Positions 32,480 through 39,832 of a DNA stretch of 63,906 nt are shown here, piece after piece. The notes below the pieces were generated by a model. The model did not search any database and was not told where the DNA came from. It saw nothing but the letters and a program-made list of their open reading frames with translations. The position numbers and the translations under genes were made by a program. Each line of letters begins with the position of its first letter. The first letter of the stretch is position 1. The stretch covers positions 1 through 63,906 of IMG/VR virus record IMGVR_UViG_3300037325_000356. The stretch is one strand, 5' to 3'. The DNA is from a virus.

Positions 32480-32977
32480 ATGACTAAAAAACGAGCCTAT
32501 TCACAAGGTAGTAAAACGCAAATAAAATCTCTATCGCCTCAAGAAAAAATTGCAATTATCCTACACTCTCCCAAAGCTGAACAAAGGAAATTGATAGAAG
32601 CGCAAGCGAGACAGATCTGGTTGGAGTGTTTGTTTCAAACACACACAGAAACAACGGTAACAACAGAGATAGAAGAGACAGAAGAAAGACAGCAAATTTT
32701 CGGAGGAGGAAACCCAGACGGTGAGATTATAACTAATAGAACTACAAAGAAAGTCACTACCAAAGTGACAACGCCTAAAGTGCCATTGTGGGCCATAAAG
32801 GCTGCGTTTACTCTTGACTGGTCAATGACTGGAAAGTTTAACGAATTGTCAGCAATTGCTGTTTGTGTAGAAGCCGGGTTAATGCCAGAATCTACATTAG
32901 ATTTAGTAGTAGATTATACTACCAATTTTTCTAAAAAAGTATTAGAATCGACTGTAGGAGAGGATAGCCAACCATGA
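32480..32977 (+). CDS. Hypothetical protein, possible small terminase or tail component
   Basis: A 165-residue protein starting MTKKRAYSQG (a TTG at 32462 is weaker). Basic N-terminus, helix (EKIAIILHSPKAEQRKLIEA), a Thr/Glu-rich middle (TTTVTTEIEETEER), and C-terminal helices (WAIKAAFTLDWSMTGKFNELSAIA). Not recognised. Overlaps the next gene by four bases. Confidence 0.5.
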   Translation: MTKKRAYSQGSKTQIKSLSPQEKIAIILHSPKAEQRKLIEAQARQIWLECLFQTHTETTVTTEIEETEERQQIFGGGNPDGEIITNRTTKKVTTKVTTPKVPLWAIKAAFTLDWSMTGKFNELSAIAVCVEAGLMPESTLDLVVDYTTNFSKKVLESTVGEDSQP

Positions 32978-33441
32978 AGAAATACGTACATAGAAGACAA
33001 TGGGATAATTACTATTACCCGTCAAGTAGTTGCGTTTTAACGTGTTTATCTATGGCGATATCAGAGCCGACTAACACTATAACGCCTGATGATTTATATC
33101 TAGCAGCTAAGCTCAGAAATTGGGATAGATTAGATCCTGAGACTTTAGATAGGTTATCAATAATTTACAGCAAGCGGTACAAGCTTAACAAAGATTTATC
33201 AACAGAACAATTACAGCCGGGCGTTATTCTTTATGGGAACTGGACAGCAGGAGGGCATTGTGTCTTAGTGACAGACACTACGATTTCTGATATAATATAT
33301 AATGATCCGTTAGGATATCGAACAGAAGCGGGTTACGATTACAATCTATTGGGAGAGAGAGTCAATGTTAGCAAACAATCAATCACAGCCTTTGTCGGAA
33401 ATCAAGGGGAAATCTGGGGGCATTTACCGATTTCAAATTGA
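32974..33441 (+). CDS. C39-like papain-fold peptidase, copy 1
   Basis: A 155-residue protein. PSSSCVLTCLSMAI near residue 20 supplies the catalytic Cys, GGHCVLVTD near 93 the His, and NDPLGY near 110 the Asp, the order of the C39/papain-like fold. The paralogue at 34831 has the same three motifs. In a virus these could be peptidoglycan-cleaving lysis or entry enzymes or cleave host proteins. Located inside a tail-gene operon. Confidence 0.7.
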   Translation: MKKYVHRRQWDNYYYPSSSCVLTCLSMAISEPTNTITPDDLYLAAKLRNWDRLDPETLDRLSIIYSKRYKLNKDLSTEQLQPGVILYGNWTAGGHCVLVTDTTISDIIYNDPLGYRTEAGYDYNLLGERVNVSKQSITAFVGNQGEIWGHLPISN

Positions 33442-33463
33442 TCGTTTTTGGGAGGGGGAATGG

Positions 33464-33925
33464 GTGAGCCCAAAAACGATGAAGGCAACATCGGATCGGC
33501 GTTTGATCGAACTGTCAACAAGGGAGTATTTAAGTTTAGTTACTTCAGTATCAACAACCGGAAATATTCAGGAAGATATCAAGGCTCATCAGAAAGTTAA
33601 CAGCCTGTTATTAGGTCGGGAATATCCGCATTTTGGGGTAACGGGTGTTAAGACTGTCTATTATCTTTTGTGCTTACGGGGAGAGTATGGTGCGACCTAT
33701 AATGCAGTTAAAACATTAGATGAAATAAAAGGGATTATAGGCGGATCCAAAGATTATAGCACCGCTTCCGATCTGTTTTGGAAAGAGTGCATAGCACGAA
33801 TACTAGAGAAGGATCCGTTTCATCGAAAAAAAATGTATAGTTTTAGTGAAAACGAGCGCGCGATCTGGGTTCGGTTTTATCGAAAATCGGCAGCATCTTG
33901 TAATAAAAAGAGGAAGGTTTGCTAA
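33464..33925 (+). CDS. Hypothetical protein, glycosidase-like region tentative
   Basis: A 153-residue protein if it starts at the GTG at 33464, which has GGAGGGGG seven bases upstream and avoids a 77-base overlap with the peptidase; an ATG at 33365 gives 186 residues. Contains STREYLSLVTSVSTTGNIQ and EYGATYNAVKTLDEIK. It resembles small tail lysozyme-like proteins only vaguely. Its stop overlaps the ATG of the tail protein I gene (TAATG). Confidence 0.5.
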   Translation: MSPKTMKATSDRRLIELSTREYLSLVTSVSTTGNIQEDIKAHQKVNSLLLGREYPHFGVTGVKTVYYLLCLRGEYGATYNAVKTLDEIKGIIGGSKDYSTASDLFWKECIARILEKDPFHRKKMYSFSENERAIWVRFYRKSAASCNKKRKVC

Positions 33926-34494
33926 TGCCAGATGATAGAATCCCAAACGCATTAAAAGGTGATCCAAGGTTTGAAGACTTCCTAAAAGTTTTTGACTATT
34001 TACGGGGATTATTGCCGGAAGATTTACGGCTTTATGATGTCGAGAATGCACCGGAATCAGCATTGTATGAGTTAGCGGCAACACTAGGAGTATTGGGATT
34101 TAAAGGTTGGTTGTTGGCTTCTAGCACAGACTCAAGACGTGATTTAGTGCGTGCTGCGATCGCATTGCATAAAGCAGCAGGCACACCATGGAGTGTCATC
34201 GAAAGTATACGGGCGGCCGGATACCCTAACAGCACCTTGATAGAAGGTGTTGATCTACCAGGTGGCGGGTTTGACCCGTGGGCGGTCACAATTGAATTAG
34301 ACTCCCTCGCTACGATCGATGTTGCCGCATCCGGTGTACCTGCGACAGTGCGAGAATTGATCGAGCAAATAGCTATCTCGTGGCTTCCGATTTATGCTCG
34401 GTTAGATGCTATCGCAGTGCGGTTAGTTCTAACCCTGAACGGTACACAACTATTAGACGGCTCTACTCTCTTGGATGGATTGCCATCTCCTTGA
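33925..34494 (+). CDS. Tail protein I (P2 gpI-like)
   Basis: A 189-residue protein with ribosome binding site AGAGGAAGG. P-D-DRIPNALKGDPR at the start, then LPEDLRLYDVENAPESALYELAATLGV and RRDLVRAAIALHKAAGTPWSVIESIRAAGYP, the hallmark of gpI-type baseplate proteins (the GTPW helix motif). gpI joins the baseplate wedge to the tail fibres. The C-terminus ends in NGTQLLDGSTLLDG, a short repeat. Terminator follows. Confidence 0.85.
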   Translation: MPDDRIPNALKGDPRFEDFLKVFDYLRGLLPEDLRLYDVENAPESALYELAATLGVLGFKGWLLASSTDSRRDLVRAAIALHKAAGTPWSVIESIRAAGYPNSTLIEGVDLPGGGFDPWAVTIELDSLATIDVAASGVPATVRELIEQIAISWLPIYARLDAIAVRLVLTLNGTQLLDGSTLLDGLPSP

Positions 34495-34520
34495 TTAAAT
34501 ATTGCATTTAAGGCCTCTCA

Positions 34521-34551
34521 AAACCCGGCAAGACTGTCTCACCGGGTTTTG
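34521..34551 (+). terminator. Terminator of the 32100-34494 operon
   Basis: AAACCCGG...CCGGGTTTT hairpin. Confidence 0.8.
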
Positions 34552-34590
34552 TGCTTCTTGCCTCGCTGCTGCGATATATTGGGGATGTGC

Positions 34591-34698
34591 AGAAGCGAGG
34601 TATCAATTCCTCACCTTTACTGTTGTGTCTGTCGTTTCTACCTTCTTACTATTAGTAAGAGATCCAAACGACAGACACAACAACTAGAACTCGCTTCT
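34591..34698 (+). repeat. Nested-palindrome element, copy 16
   Basis: Full element between two + strand genes, the exception to the usual orientation rule. CCTGACTCA-like hairpin follows at 34711. Confidence 0.9.
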
Positions 34699-34830
34699 AG
34701 TCTACCTTTTACCTAACTCAATACATGAGTCAGGTTTTTGAAGGCGCACCGGGAAGTTGAATTTGAAAAAATAGAGTCTAGCTGTTGTGTTAGGTTAGAG
34801 CCAAACATCAAAAAAATAGGATAAAAAACA

Positions 34831-35403
34831 ATGCCAGTAATTCCGGTTAGTTACTATTATCAAACCGATAATTTATCAGGTCAAGGTTACAGGGAATGTT
34901 CTAGTACCAGTAATGCCGCACTCGCAAACCACCTACTCGGTAATCAATTTGATAGAGATGCGGCGATAAAGGGAATATCGCAGCCAGAACAGATTTATAT
35001 TGAAAGATTACGAAAATATGGCGACACAACAGATCACAACGCGAACACTCGATGTTTACAAAGTTTTGGGATAGAATCTGCATTTTTTACGAACTTAACA
35101 AATGCAGATTATTTTAAGTCGATCGCTAATAATATCCCAATGGTTTTAGGTTTAATATACAAAGGGGGTGGACACATTGTTCTAGGAGTTGGTCACAGTG
35201 AGAACAGAAAAAGTATTATTATAAATGATCCGTTTGGCAGCAGAGACGGCAAAAGCGATAATTGGTTGTCCACTTCTCCAGAATCGGGGAAAGGTGATGT
35301 TTACAGTCTGAATACTTTTAATATGCTGTGGGAGGGGCATCTTGGGCAAGGTTACGGCAGACGTGTCTATTCGGTAAACGGAATTTCTACAAATTTATCA
35401 TAG
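34831..35403 (+). CDS. C39-like papain-fold peptidase, copy 2
   Basis: A 190-residue protein. YRECSSTSNAALANHLL near residue 21 (catalytic Cys), GGGHIVLGVGHS near 112 (His) and IINDPFGSRDG near 130 (Asp) form the papain-like triad; the sequence is longer than the paralogue at 32974. YYYQTDN at the start is typical of C39-like endolysin domains. Best candidate for a cell-wall endopeptidase of this virus. Alone between a palindrome element and a terminator. Confidence 0.7.
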   Translation: MPVIPVSYYYQTDNLSGQGYRECSSTSNAALANHLLGNQFDRDAAIKGISQPEQIYIERLRKYGDTTDHNANTRCLQSFGIESAFFTNLTNADYFKSIANNIPMVLGLIYKGGGHIVLGVGHSENRKSIIINDPFGSRDGKSDNWLSTSPESGKGDVYSLNTFNMLWEGHLGQGYGRRVYSVNGISTNLS

Positions 35404-35420
35404 TTTCCGAAACCAAAAAA

Positions 35421-35456
35421 AACCGGGTGATTTCCTATCAAGAAATCACCCGGTTT
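35421..35456. terminator. Bidirectional terminator between convergent genes
   Basis: AACCGGGTGATTTC...GAAATCACCCGGTTTTTTGG, 14-bp stem, serving both the peptidase and the Dam gene. Confidence 0.9.
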
Positions 35457-35478
35457 TTTGGCTTTGGTTCCTAATGCT

Positions 35479-36291
35479 TTAAGAGTGTGAGAGTATCAAC
35501 AGTTCCTTAACTTTTGCTCTGTCGCCTCCGATTGATCGATTAGCCATTATCTCTATCTTTTTACACAAAGGATAGCGAGATCGAACTTCTGCTGTATCCA
35601 CTTCTGATACTGCAAATTTGCAACCGGATGACAGTAGAATATATGCCATTCTGTCGGCATCGATCGCACTCCACCGCCCGCCTGCATACTCTTGAAAACC
35701 TTTCCCGTCAATCTTTGAATAGGGCGGATCACAATAGAAGAAAACATTGTCGCGGTCTTTGTATTTTGCTATTGTGTCCGCAAAGTCGCAGCAGTCAAAT
35801 TGAACATTCTCAATTTTTGCTGTTACGGCTTCAATCGTCTTTCTTACCGCATCAACAGTTGGCAATTTATCCCCTATTGGTACATTGTAATTCCCTTTTA
35901 GATTGTAGCGGCACAACCCATTAAAGGAAGTTTTCATCAGATACAGAAACAACCCAGCCATTCTATGTTTATCGTCTGTTAAACTTTGTTTCTGTTCGTT
36001 AAATGTTTGTCTCGCTTTATTGTAATTTTCGATCGAATGAATTATTGCATGAGACTCGTATTGATTAATTAAATCTTCCGGCTCGTCTCGCACCATCTGC
36101 CACAAATTTACTAGATCCGGGTTTACATCGCTTGCCGCCGCCTCGTTTTTGTTGAAATAAAGAAAGCTACCGCCGCCACCTAAAAACGGCTCTACATGAA
36201 AATTTGAGTCGCTAAAGACGTTGTATTGATTGTAGAGTTTAGATAACTCTCCCTTTCCGCCCGCCCATTTTGTCAAACTCAGATTAGCCAT
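35479..36291 (-). CDS. dam: DNA adenine-N6 methyltransferase (Dam-like)
   Basis: A 270-residue protein of the D12 class. WAGGKGELSKLYNQYN at the N-terminus, motif I VEPFLGGGGSFLYFN near residue 33, a long target domain, and the catalytic DPPYSKIDG near 188 (motif IV, DPPY). Dam enzymes methylate GATC, a site that occurs within each HIP1 octamer and so is very frequent here. Likely protects the DNA or marks replication. Preceded by GAGAGACAG and a 13-bp perfect inverted repeat at 36329. Confidence 0.85.
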   Translation of the reverse strand: MANLSLTKWAGGKGELSKLYNQYNVFSDSNFHVEPFLGGGGSFLYFNKNEAAASDVNPDLVNLWQMVRDEPEDLINQYESHAIIHSIENYNKARQTFNEQKQSLTDDKHRMAGLFLYLMKTSFNGLCRYNLKGNYNVPIGDKLPTVDAVRKTIEAVTAKIENVQFDCCDFADTIAKYKDRDNVFFYCDPPYSKIDGKGFQEYAGGRWSAIDADRMAYILLSSGCKFAVSEVDTAEVRSRYPLCKKIEIMANRSIGGDRAKVKELLILSHS

Positions 36292-36328
36292 TGTCTGTCT
36301 CTCTCGTTTGTTTACCAGAAAACAAGTG

Positions 36329-36364
36329 AGACATCAACTACTTGTATAAATAATTGATGTCTCA
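36329..36364. promoter_or_regulatory. 13-bp inverted repeat upstream of dam
   Basis: GTGAGACATCAA...TTGATGTCTCAC around a 16-base A/T-rich centre between the gene at 36374 and the dam start. Could be an operator, attenuator or terminator. Confidence 0.5.
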
Positions 36365-36373
36365 CTCTAAAAT

Positions 36374-36823
36374 CTAATCGTCTAAATAGATGTTGTTATT
36401 GCTGAAAAACTCCTCTAAATCGAAGTCTTCCCAAACACCCGATAACTCTTTTGTGTCTTTATGTGCTACGCTCCAGTGTTCTCCTACATTCCAGTACAAG
36501 CGCGCGGTTGTATTTTTGTTCAGTTCTAATTTAAACTGTTTGGCACATACAGCTTGTGGGAGCGCACCGGGCGGAAACGTGACCCCAATACCTTCTAAAG
36601 CCTCTCGAATTATGAAATACTGATCGACTTGTGGCAGTCTTGAGATAGGATTGCCACTATCTTCTAGCCTCTCAGATTCATCTTCACCGAACACCGTTAA
36701 AACTTCTTTGCGGATTTTGAGGTATTTTTGCAATTCCGCTAAAGCCTGACTCGCTTCTTTACAACTCGGTAACTTTGCGATAACTTTTCTAACTGTCTCG
36801 ACTATCGGTGCTTTCTTCTTCAT
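36374..36823 (-). CDS. Hypothetical protein
   Basis: A 149-residue protein: basic N-terminus with KVIAKLPSCKEASQALAELQKYLKIRKE helix, then a region with VTFPPGALPQAVCAKQFKLELNKNT and a final acidic stretch DFDLEEFFSNNNIYLDD. Not recognised. Class II promoter on the minus strand and a GAGAGAGA leader; first gene before dam. Confidence 0.6.
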   Translation of the reverse strand: MKKKAPIVETVRKVIAKLPSCKEASQALAELQKYLKIRKEVLTVFGEDESERLEDSGNPISRLPQVDQYFIIREALEGIGVTFPPGALPQAVCAKQFKLELNKNTTARLYWNVGEHWSVAHKDTKELSGVWEDFDLEEFFSNNNIYLDD

Positions 36824-36862
36824 TCTCAGTCTCTCTCTCGTTTGTTTTTGTTTGCTTATTTA

Positions 36863-36912
36863 AGACTACCATACATAAACCCTTTTTACCGGAAAGTTTT
36901 AAAAGTATTTTT
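36863..36912 (-). promoter_or_regulatory. Class II promoter of the gene at 36374
   Basis: Minus strand: AAATACTTTTAAAACTTT, CCGGTA (36887-36892), 18-base spacer, TAGTCT (36863-36868). Confidence 0.7.
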
Positions 36913-36944
36913 AGACAGATACATTCAACCCGCTCTGACTATCT

Positions 36945-37049
36945 GGCGGGTGTTGGTACGTTTCCACATAACCGAGACTAACAGGGCTTTAATGCCTCAA
37001 AGAATGGCGCTACTGAGGTTTGCGGTGGAAGATAGGAGATGCGATCGCC
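36945..37049 (-). repeat. Class II upstream segment, copy 3
   Basis: Reverse complement of the 25199/26171 segment, between the element and the class II promoter of its cassette. Confidence 0.8.
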
Positions 37050-37073
37050 CGATCGCCCGATCGCCCGATCGGT
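37040..37073. repeat. GATCGCCC tandem octamers
   Basis: Four head-to-tail GATCGCCC units. Similar runs lie at 25143 and 21187-21290. Confidence 0.7.
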
Positions 37074-37079
37074 CAAGAC

Positions 37080-37187
37080 AGAAGCGAGGTATCAAGTCCT
37101 CATCTTTACTGTTGAGTTTGTCGTTTCTACCTTCTTACTATTAGTAAGAGATCCAAACGACAGACACAGCAACTAGAACCCGCCTCT
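37080..37187 (+). repeat. Nested-palindrome element, copy 17
   Basis: Full element, followed by the CCTGACTCA...TGAGTCAGG hairpin at 37201. Confidence 0.9.
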
Positions 37188-37285
37188 AATCTACCTTTTA
37201 CCTGACTCAATACATGAGTCAGGTTTTGGTAAAATTGAAGGGAAAAAGTGCCACCCGCCCGGTAGGTTCCAGCTGCCCGATCGGG

Positions 37286-37700
37286 AGCATCGAGCGTTCA
37301 GACAGACTCAGCCGTGAACTCAGCCGTGAACGCATCCGAACGGTTACAGTGCGCGAGGTTCAGGCGTTCAGCCGAGCGTTCAGAAAATTTAATGAGAGGC
37401 TTTTTAGAGGCGTTCAGACACTCTGAACGACTGAATAATCGAACACCGTGCGATCGCCTCTCACCTGTACAGTGCGCGAGGTTCAGGCGTTCACGGTAGA
37501 GTTCAGCCGTATTCAGCCGTGAACGCATCTAAACGGTTACAGAGATGGGCGTTCAGGCGTTCAGCCGAGCGTTCAGCCGAGCGTTCAATACTCTGAACGC
37601 CTGAATAATCGAACACAGTGCGATCGGTTCTAACGGGTACAGTGCGCGAGGTTCAGGCGTTCACGGTAGAGTTCAGACACTCTGAACGCCTGAATAATCT
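37286..37700 (+). repeat. GTTCAGA/TCTGAAC repeat array D
   Basis: Two higher-order units; dyads GTTCAGACACTCTGAAC at 37414 and 37670; three copies of ACAGTGCGCGAGGTTCAGGC. Confidence 0.85.
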
Positions 37701-37780
37701 AATTCAACCGCCCGATCGGTAGGTTCCAGCAGCCCCGCCGCGGGCGTGATGTTCAGGTCAAAAAACCCGCTAGATGAAGA

Positions 37781-37803
37781 TGGTAAACGTTTACTATTTG
37801 TAT
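37781..37803. promoter_or_regulatory. Second AGTAAACGTTTACT-type site
   Basis: GGTAAACGTTTACTATTTG plus the following ~35 bases match the reverse complement of 15608-15668; the palindrome is here only 14-16 bp. Confidence 0.55.
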
Positions 37804-37845
37804 CTTTACCTATTTTTTGAGAATATGGAAGTGATAGCCCCGCCC

Positions 37846-37874
37846 GATTGCCACTTCCTCAATTGCCCATGTGT
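37846..37874 (-). pseudogene. Fragment of a KilA-N gene
   Basis: 23 bases (GCCACTTCCTCAATTGCCCATG...) match the VAIDF/AIEE region of 21504-22283 at 22042; flanking bases are diverged. No frame. Confidence 0.4.
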
Positions 37875-37947
37875 TCGTTCGTACCTTTAGACTTCTTTTT
37901 CTCGATAATTTGGTTTACGGGAATCCGCGCAGACTCCTCAAGCTTTT

Positions 37948-38388
37948 TCAGATCCGTGGCTTGTGGTAGAAATCAATCACCACGCCATCTTCTTTAAGAA
38001 ACAGCGCGGTAGTATTTGGATCATTCTGCAAGTTCTCAAAAATTTCTATAGCTTTCCCATAGCAACCAGTTTTAAAATCCGGGAAGTCTGGGTTTGTTAT
38101 AACCGTATAAAAAGATATTTTATTTGTGTCTGGAGTTCGACACCATCTTTTGATCCGGTCTTTTGTTGGGTTTTTTTTGACATCGACATTCCGTTCAATC
38201 CAAGTTGCAGCCGCACGAGTACAACCGTGAACCTTTAAAAGGTATACAGTTCTCCGCTCTAGTTTTTTTAAGTCGTTATTGGTTCTTTCTCTTACTGAAA
38301 AACTCTCCCCAAATGAATGCTCCTGAGTTAGGAAGATCCCCCAAGATATTAATTTACTCTTTGTTTTTCCTAACAGTAAAATTTGCAT
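37948..38388 (-). CDS. Hypothetical protein following gpD
   Basis: A 146-residue protein starting two bases after the gpD stop. Contains NNDLKKLERRTVYLLKVHGC and AAATWIERNVDVKKNPTKDRIKRWC, a basic, possibly helix-turn-helix region, then a beta-like domain with NPDFPDFKTG. Not recognised. Last gene of the operon that begins with the replication protein. Confidence 0.55.
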   Translation of the reverse strand: MQILLLGKTKSKLISWGIFLTQEHSFGESFSVRERTNNDLKKLERRTVYLLKVHGCTRAAATWIERNVDVKKNPTKDRIKRWCRTPDTNKISFYTVITNPDFPDFKTGCYGKAIEIFENLQNDPNTTALFLKEDGVVIDFYHKPRI

Positions 38389-38390
38389 AA

Positions 38391-39755
38391 TTAATTACTA
38401 ATCTGGTTATAGCATTTAAAAATTTTGATTCTAGTCTGCCATCCGTTATTAAGATCAAAATTGTGTATTGCACTTTGTATTAAATAGCGATCGCCCGTGC
38501 CGCCACTTGCATCTAGCGGCCATCCCCAACCGCCGCCTGATAATCTAATCGGTAATCCCGATCGACATCTAGCATCACCTTCAGACAGTTGGACTGTACC
38601 CGTCAACCTCTCCCTATTTTTTCGCTGTATCAGTAATTGACCTTTTATTCGTGCCGCTTCATTATTGAAGGGAACGTCTGATAACTCATAATTAAACCAT
38701 CTAGAACCGCCAGCAACACGGTTATCTGTCACGGATAGCCTAATCAGTTGTTTTGTTTTTTCGCGAGGCACACTAGCCGATCCTGATGAGTTGATATTCC
38801 CCGATGATGAACCGGAACCGGAACCCGAACCGGAACCGGACGCGCTGCCGCTAACATTTACACTAAAATTCTTGCCAGGTACCGTTACCTGACAAGATCC
38901 TGATACTGTTTTGCCATCACTTGTCACACCGTTAATAGTGCCATTAACAACACTACTAGAAAAACTAGAATTTCCCCCCAAACTAATATTAGGAATATTT
39001 ACGTTTGTATTGACATTTACTGATGTATTTAGATTTGCATTTCCTGATGAAATAACGGGGACGTTCCAGTTCCCCGGTTGTACGTCAACAAACCAACTTA
39101 AGACAACGCCTTTATAAATCCTATAGTCTTTTATAGTAAAAAACGTGCCATCTTTTTCGATCTGATCCTCTTCTAAGTTGAAGATAGAGGCATAACCTTC
39201 TAGTGTCGAGTATGGCGTTAAAGTTATATTCCTGTCTTCTATCTTTAGGACTAAATCAAATTCTTCAGATACTCTTTCTAAAATTTCTAAATCAGTTTCG
39301 CGACTTTGTTCTATTGAATCTTGATAATTTGGTAACTCTCCCCGGATAGACATTCCGGCTCTAAATGCGATAGCTGATGCAGCATTTGCAGGGCTGCTAT
39401 ATGTTCCCGTTCTTATCGTGGTAAGGCTTGATATATTAGGGATCGATTTGGCTGTTAAAATTACCGCATCCTCTCCCAAATCCATCTCAAAATTATCAAT
39501 CGTATAGGTTGGAGTTTCTGTTGCATAACCGGGTATAGGTTCAACACCGCCCCACGATTGCCCAAAATAAATCTTACATTTGAACCTGTCACCTAAACCT
39601 AACTCAAACAGAGAAGACTGCCATCTTATACGATTCTGCAACTTTATTTCAAATCTTGAAGCCTCCCCTAAAGTATCTTCAAATCGCCATGAAATAACAT
39701 CTTTTGCCATCTCGTCACCTTTGGGGTGATAAAAGATAATCTTAGGAAAGAACAT
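38391..39755 (-). CDS. Baseplate hub/late control protein D-like with Gly/Ser insertion
   Basis: A 454-residue protein. The N-terminal domain (DVISWRFEDTLGEASRFEIKLQ, DRFKCKIYFGQ), the FEMDLGEDAVILTAKS region and ILERVSEEFDLVLKIEDRNI near residue 160 match P2 gpD/Mu gp44 hub proteins, as does the C-terminal IRLSGGGWGWPLDASGG..YLIQSAIH. Between about residues 225 and 325 an insertion rich in Asn, Ser and Gly (SSFSSSVVNG, SGSASGSGSGSGSGSS) is atypical. The protein forms the trimeric tail hub. Cotranscribed with gpX-fibre and the replication gene. Confidence 0.8.
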   Translation of the reverse strand: MFFPKIIFYHPKGDEMAKDVISWRFEDTLGEASRFEIKLQNRIRWQSSLFELGLGDRFKCKIYFGQSWGGVEPIPGYATETPTYTIDNFEMDLGEDAVILTAKSIPNISSLTTIRTGTYSSPANAASAIAFRAGMSIRGELPNYQDSIEQSRETDLEILERVSEEFDLVLKIEDRNITLTPYSTLEGYASIFNLEEDQIEKDGTFFTIKDYRIYKGVVLSWFVDVQPGNWNVPVISSGNANLNTSVNVNTNVNIPNISLGGNSSFSSSVVNGTINGVTSDGKTVSGSCQVTVPGKNFSVNVSGSASGSGSGSGSGSSSGNINSSGSASVPREKTKQLIRLSVTDNRVAGGSRWFNYELSDVPFNNEAARIKGQLLIQRKNRERLTGTVQLSEGDARCRSGLPIRLSGGGWGWPLDASGGTGDRYLIQSAIHNFDLNNGWQTRIKIFKCYNQISN

Positions 39756-39832
39756 AAATTAATTATCCGAATCGAGGTCAAACAATTGCGTTTGTGTCAG
39801 TTACCAGACAGAGGGAAACGTAGGGGATCGGG

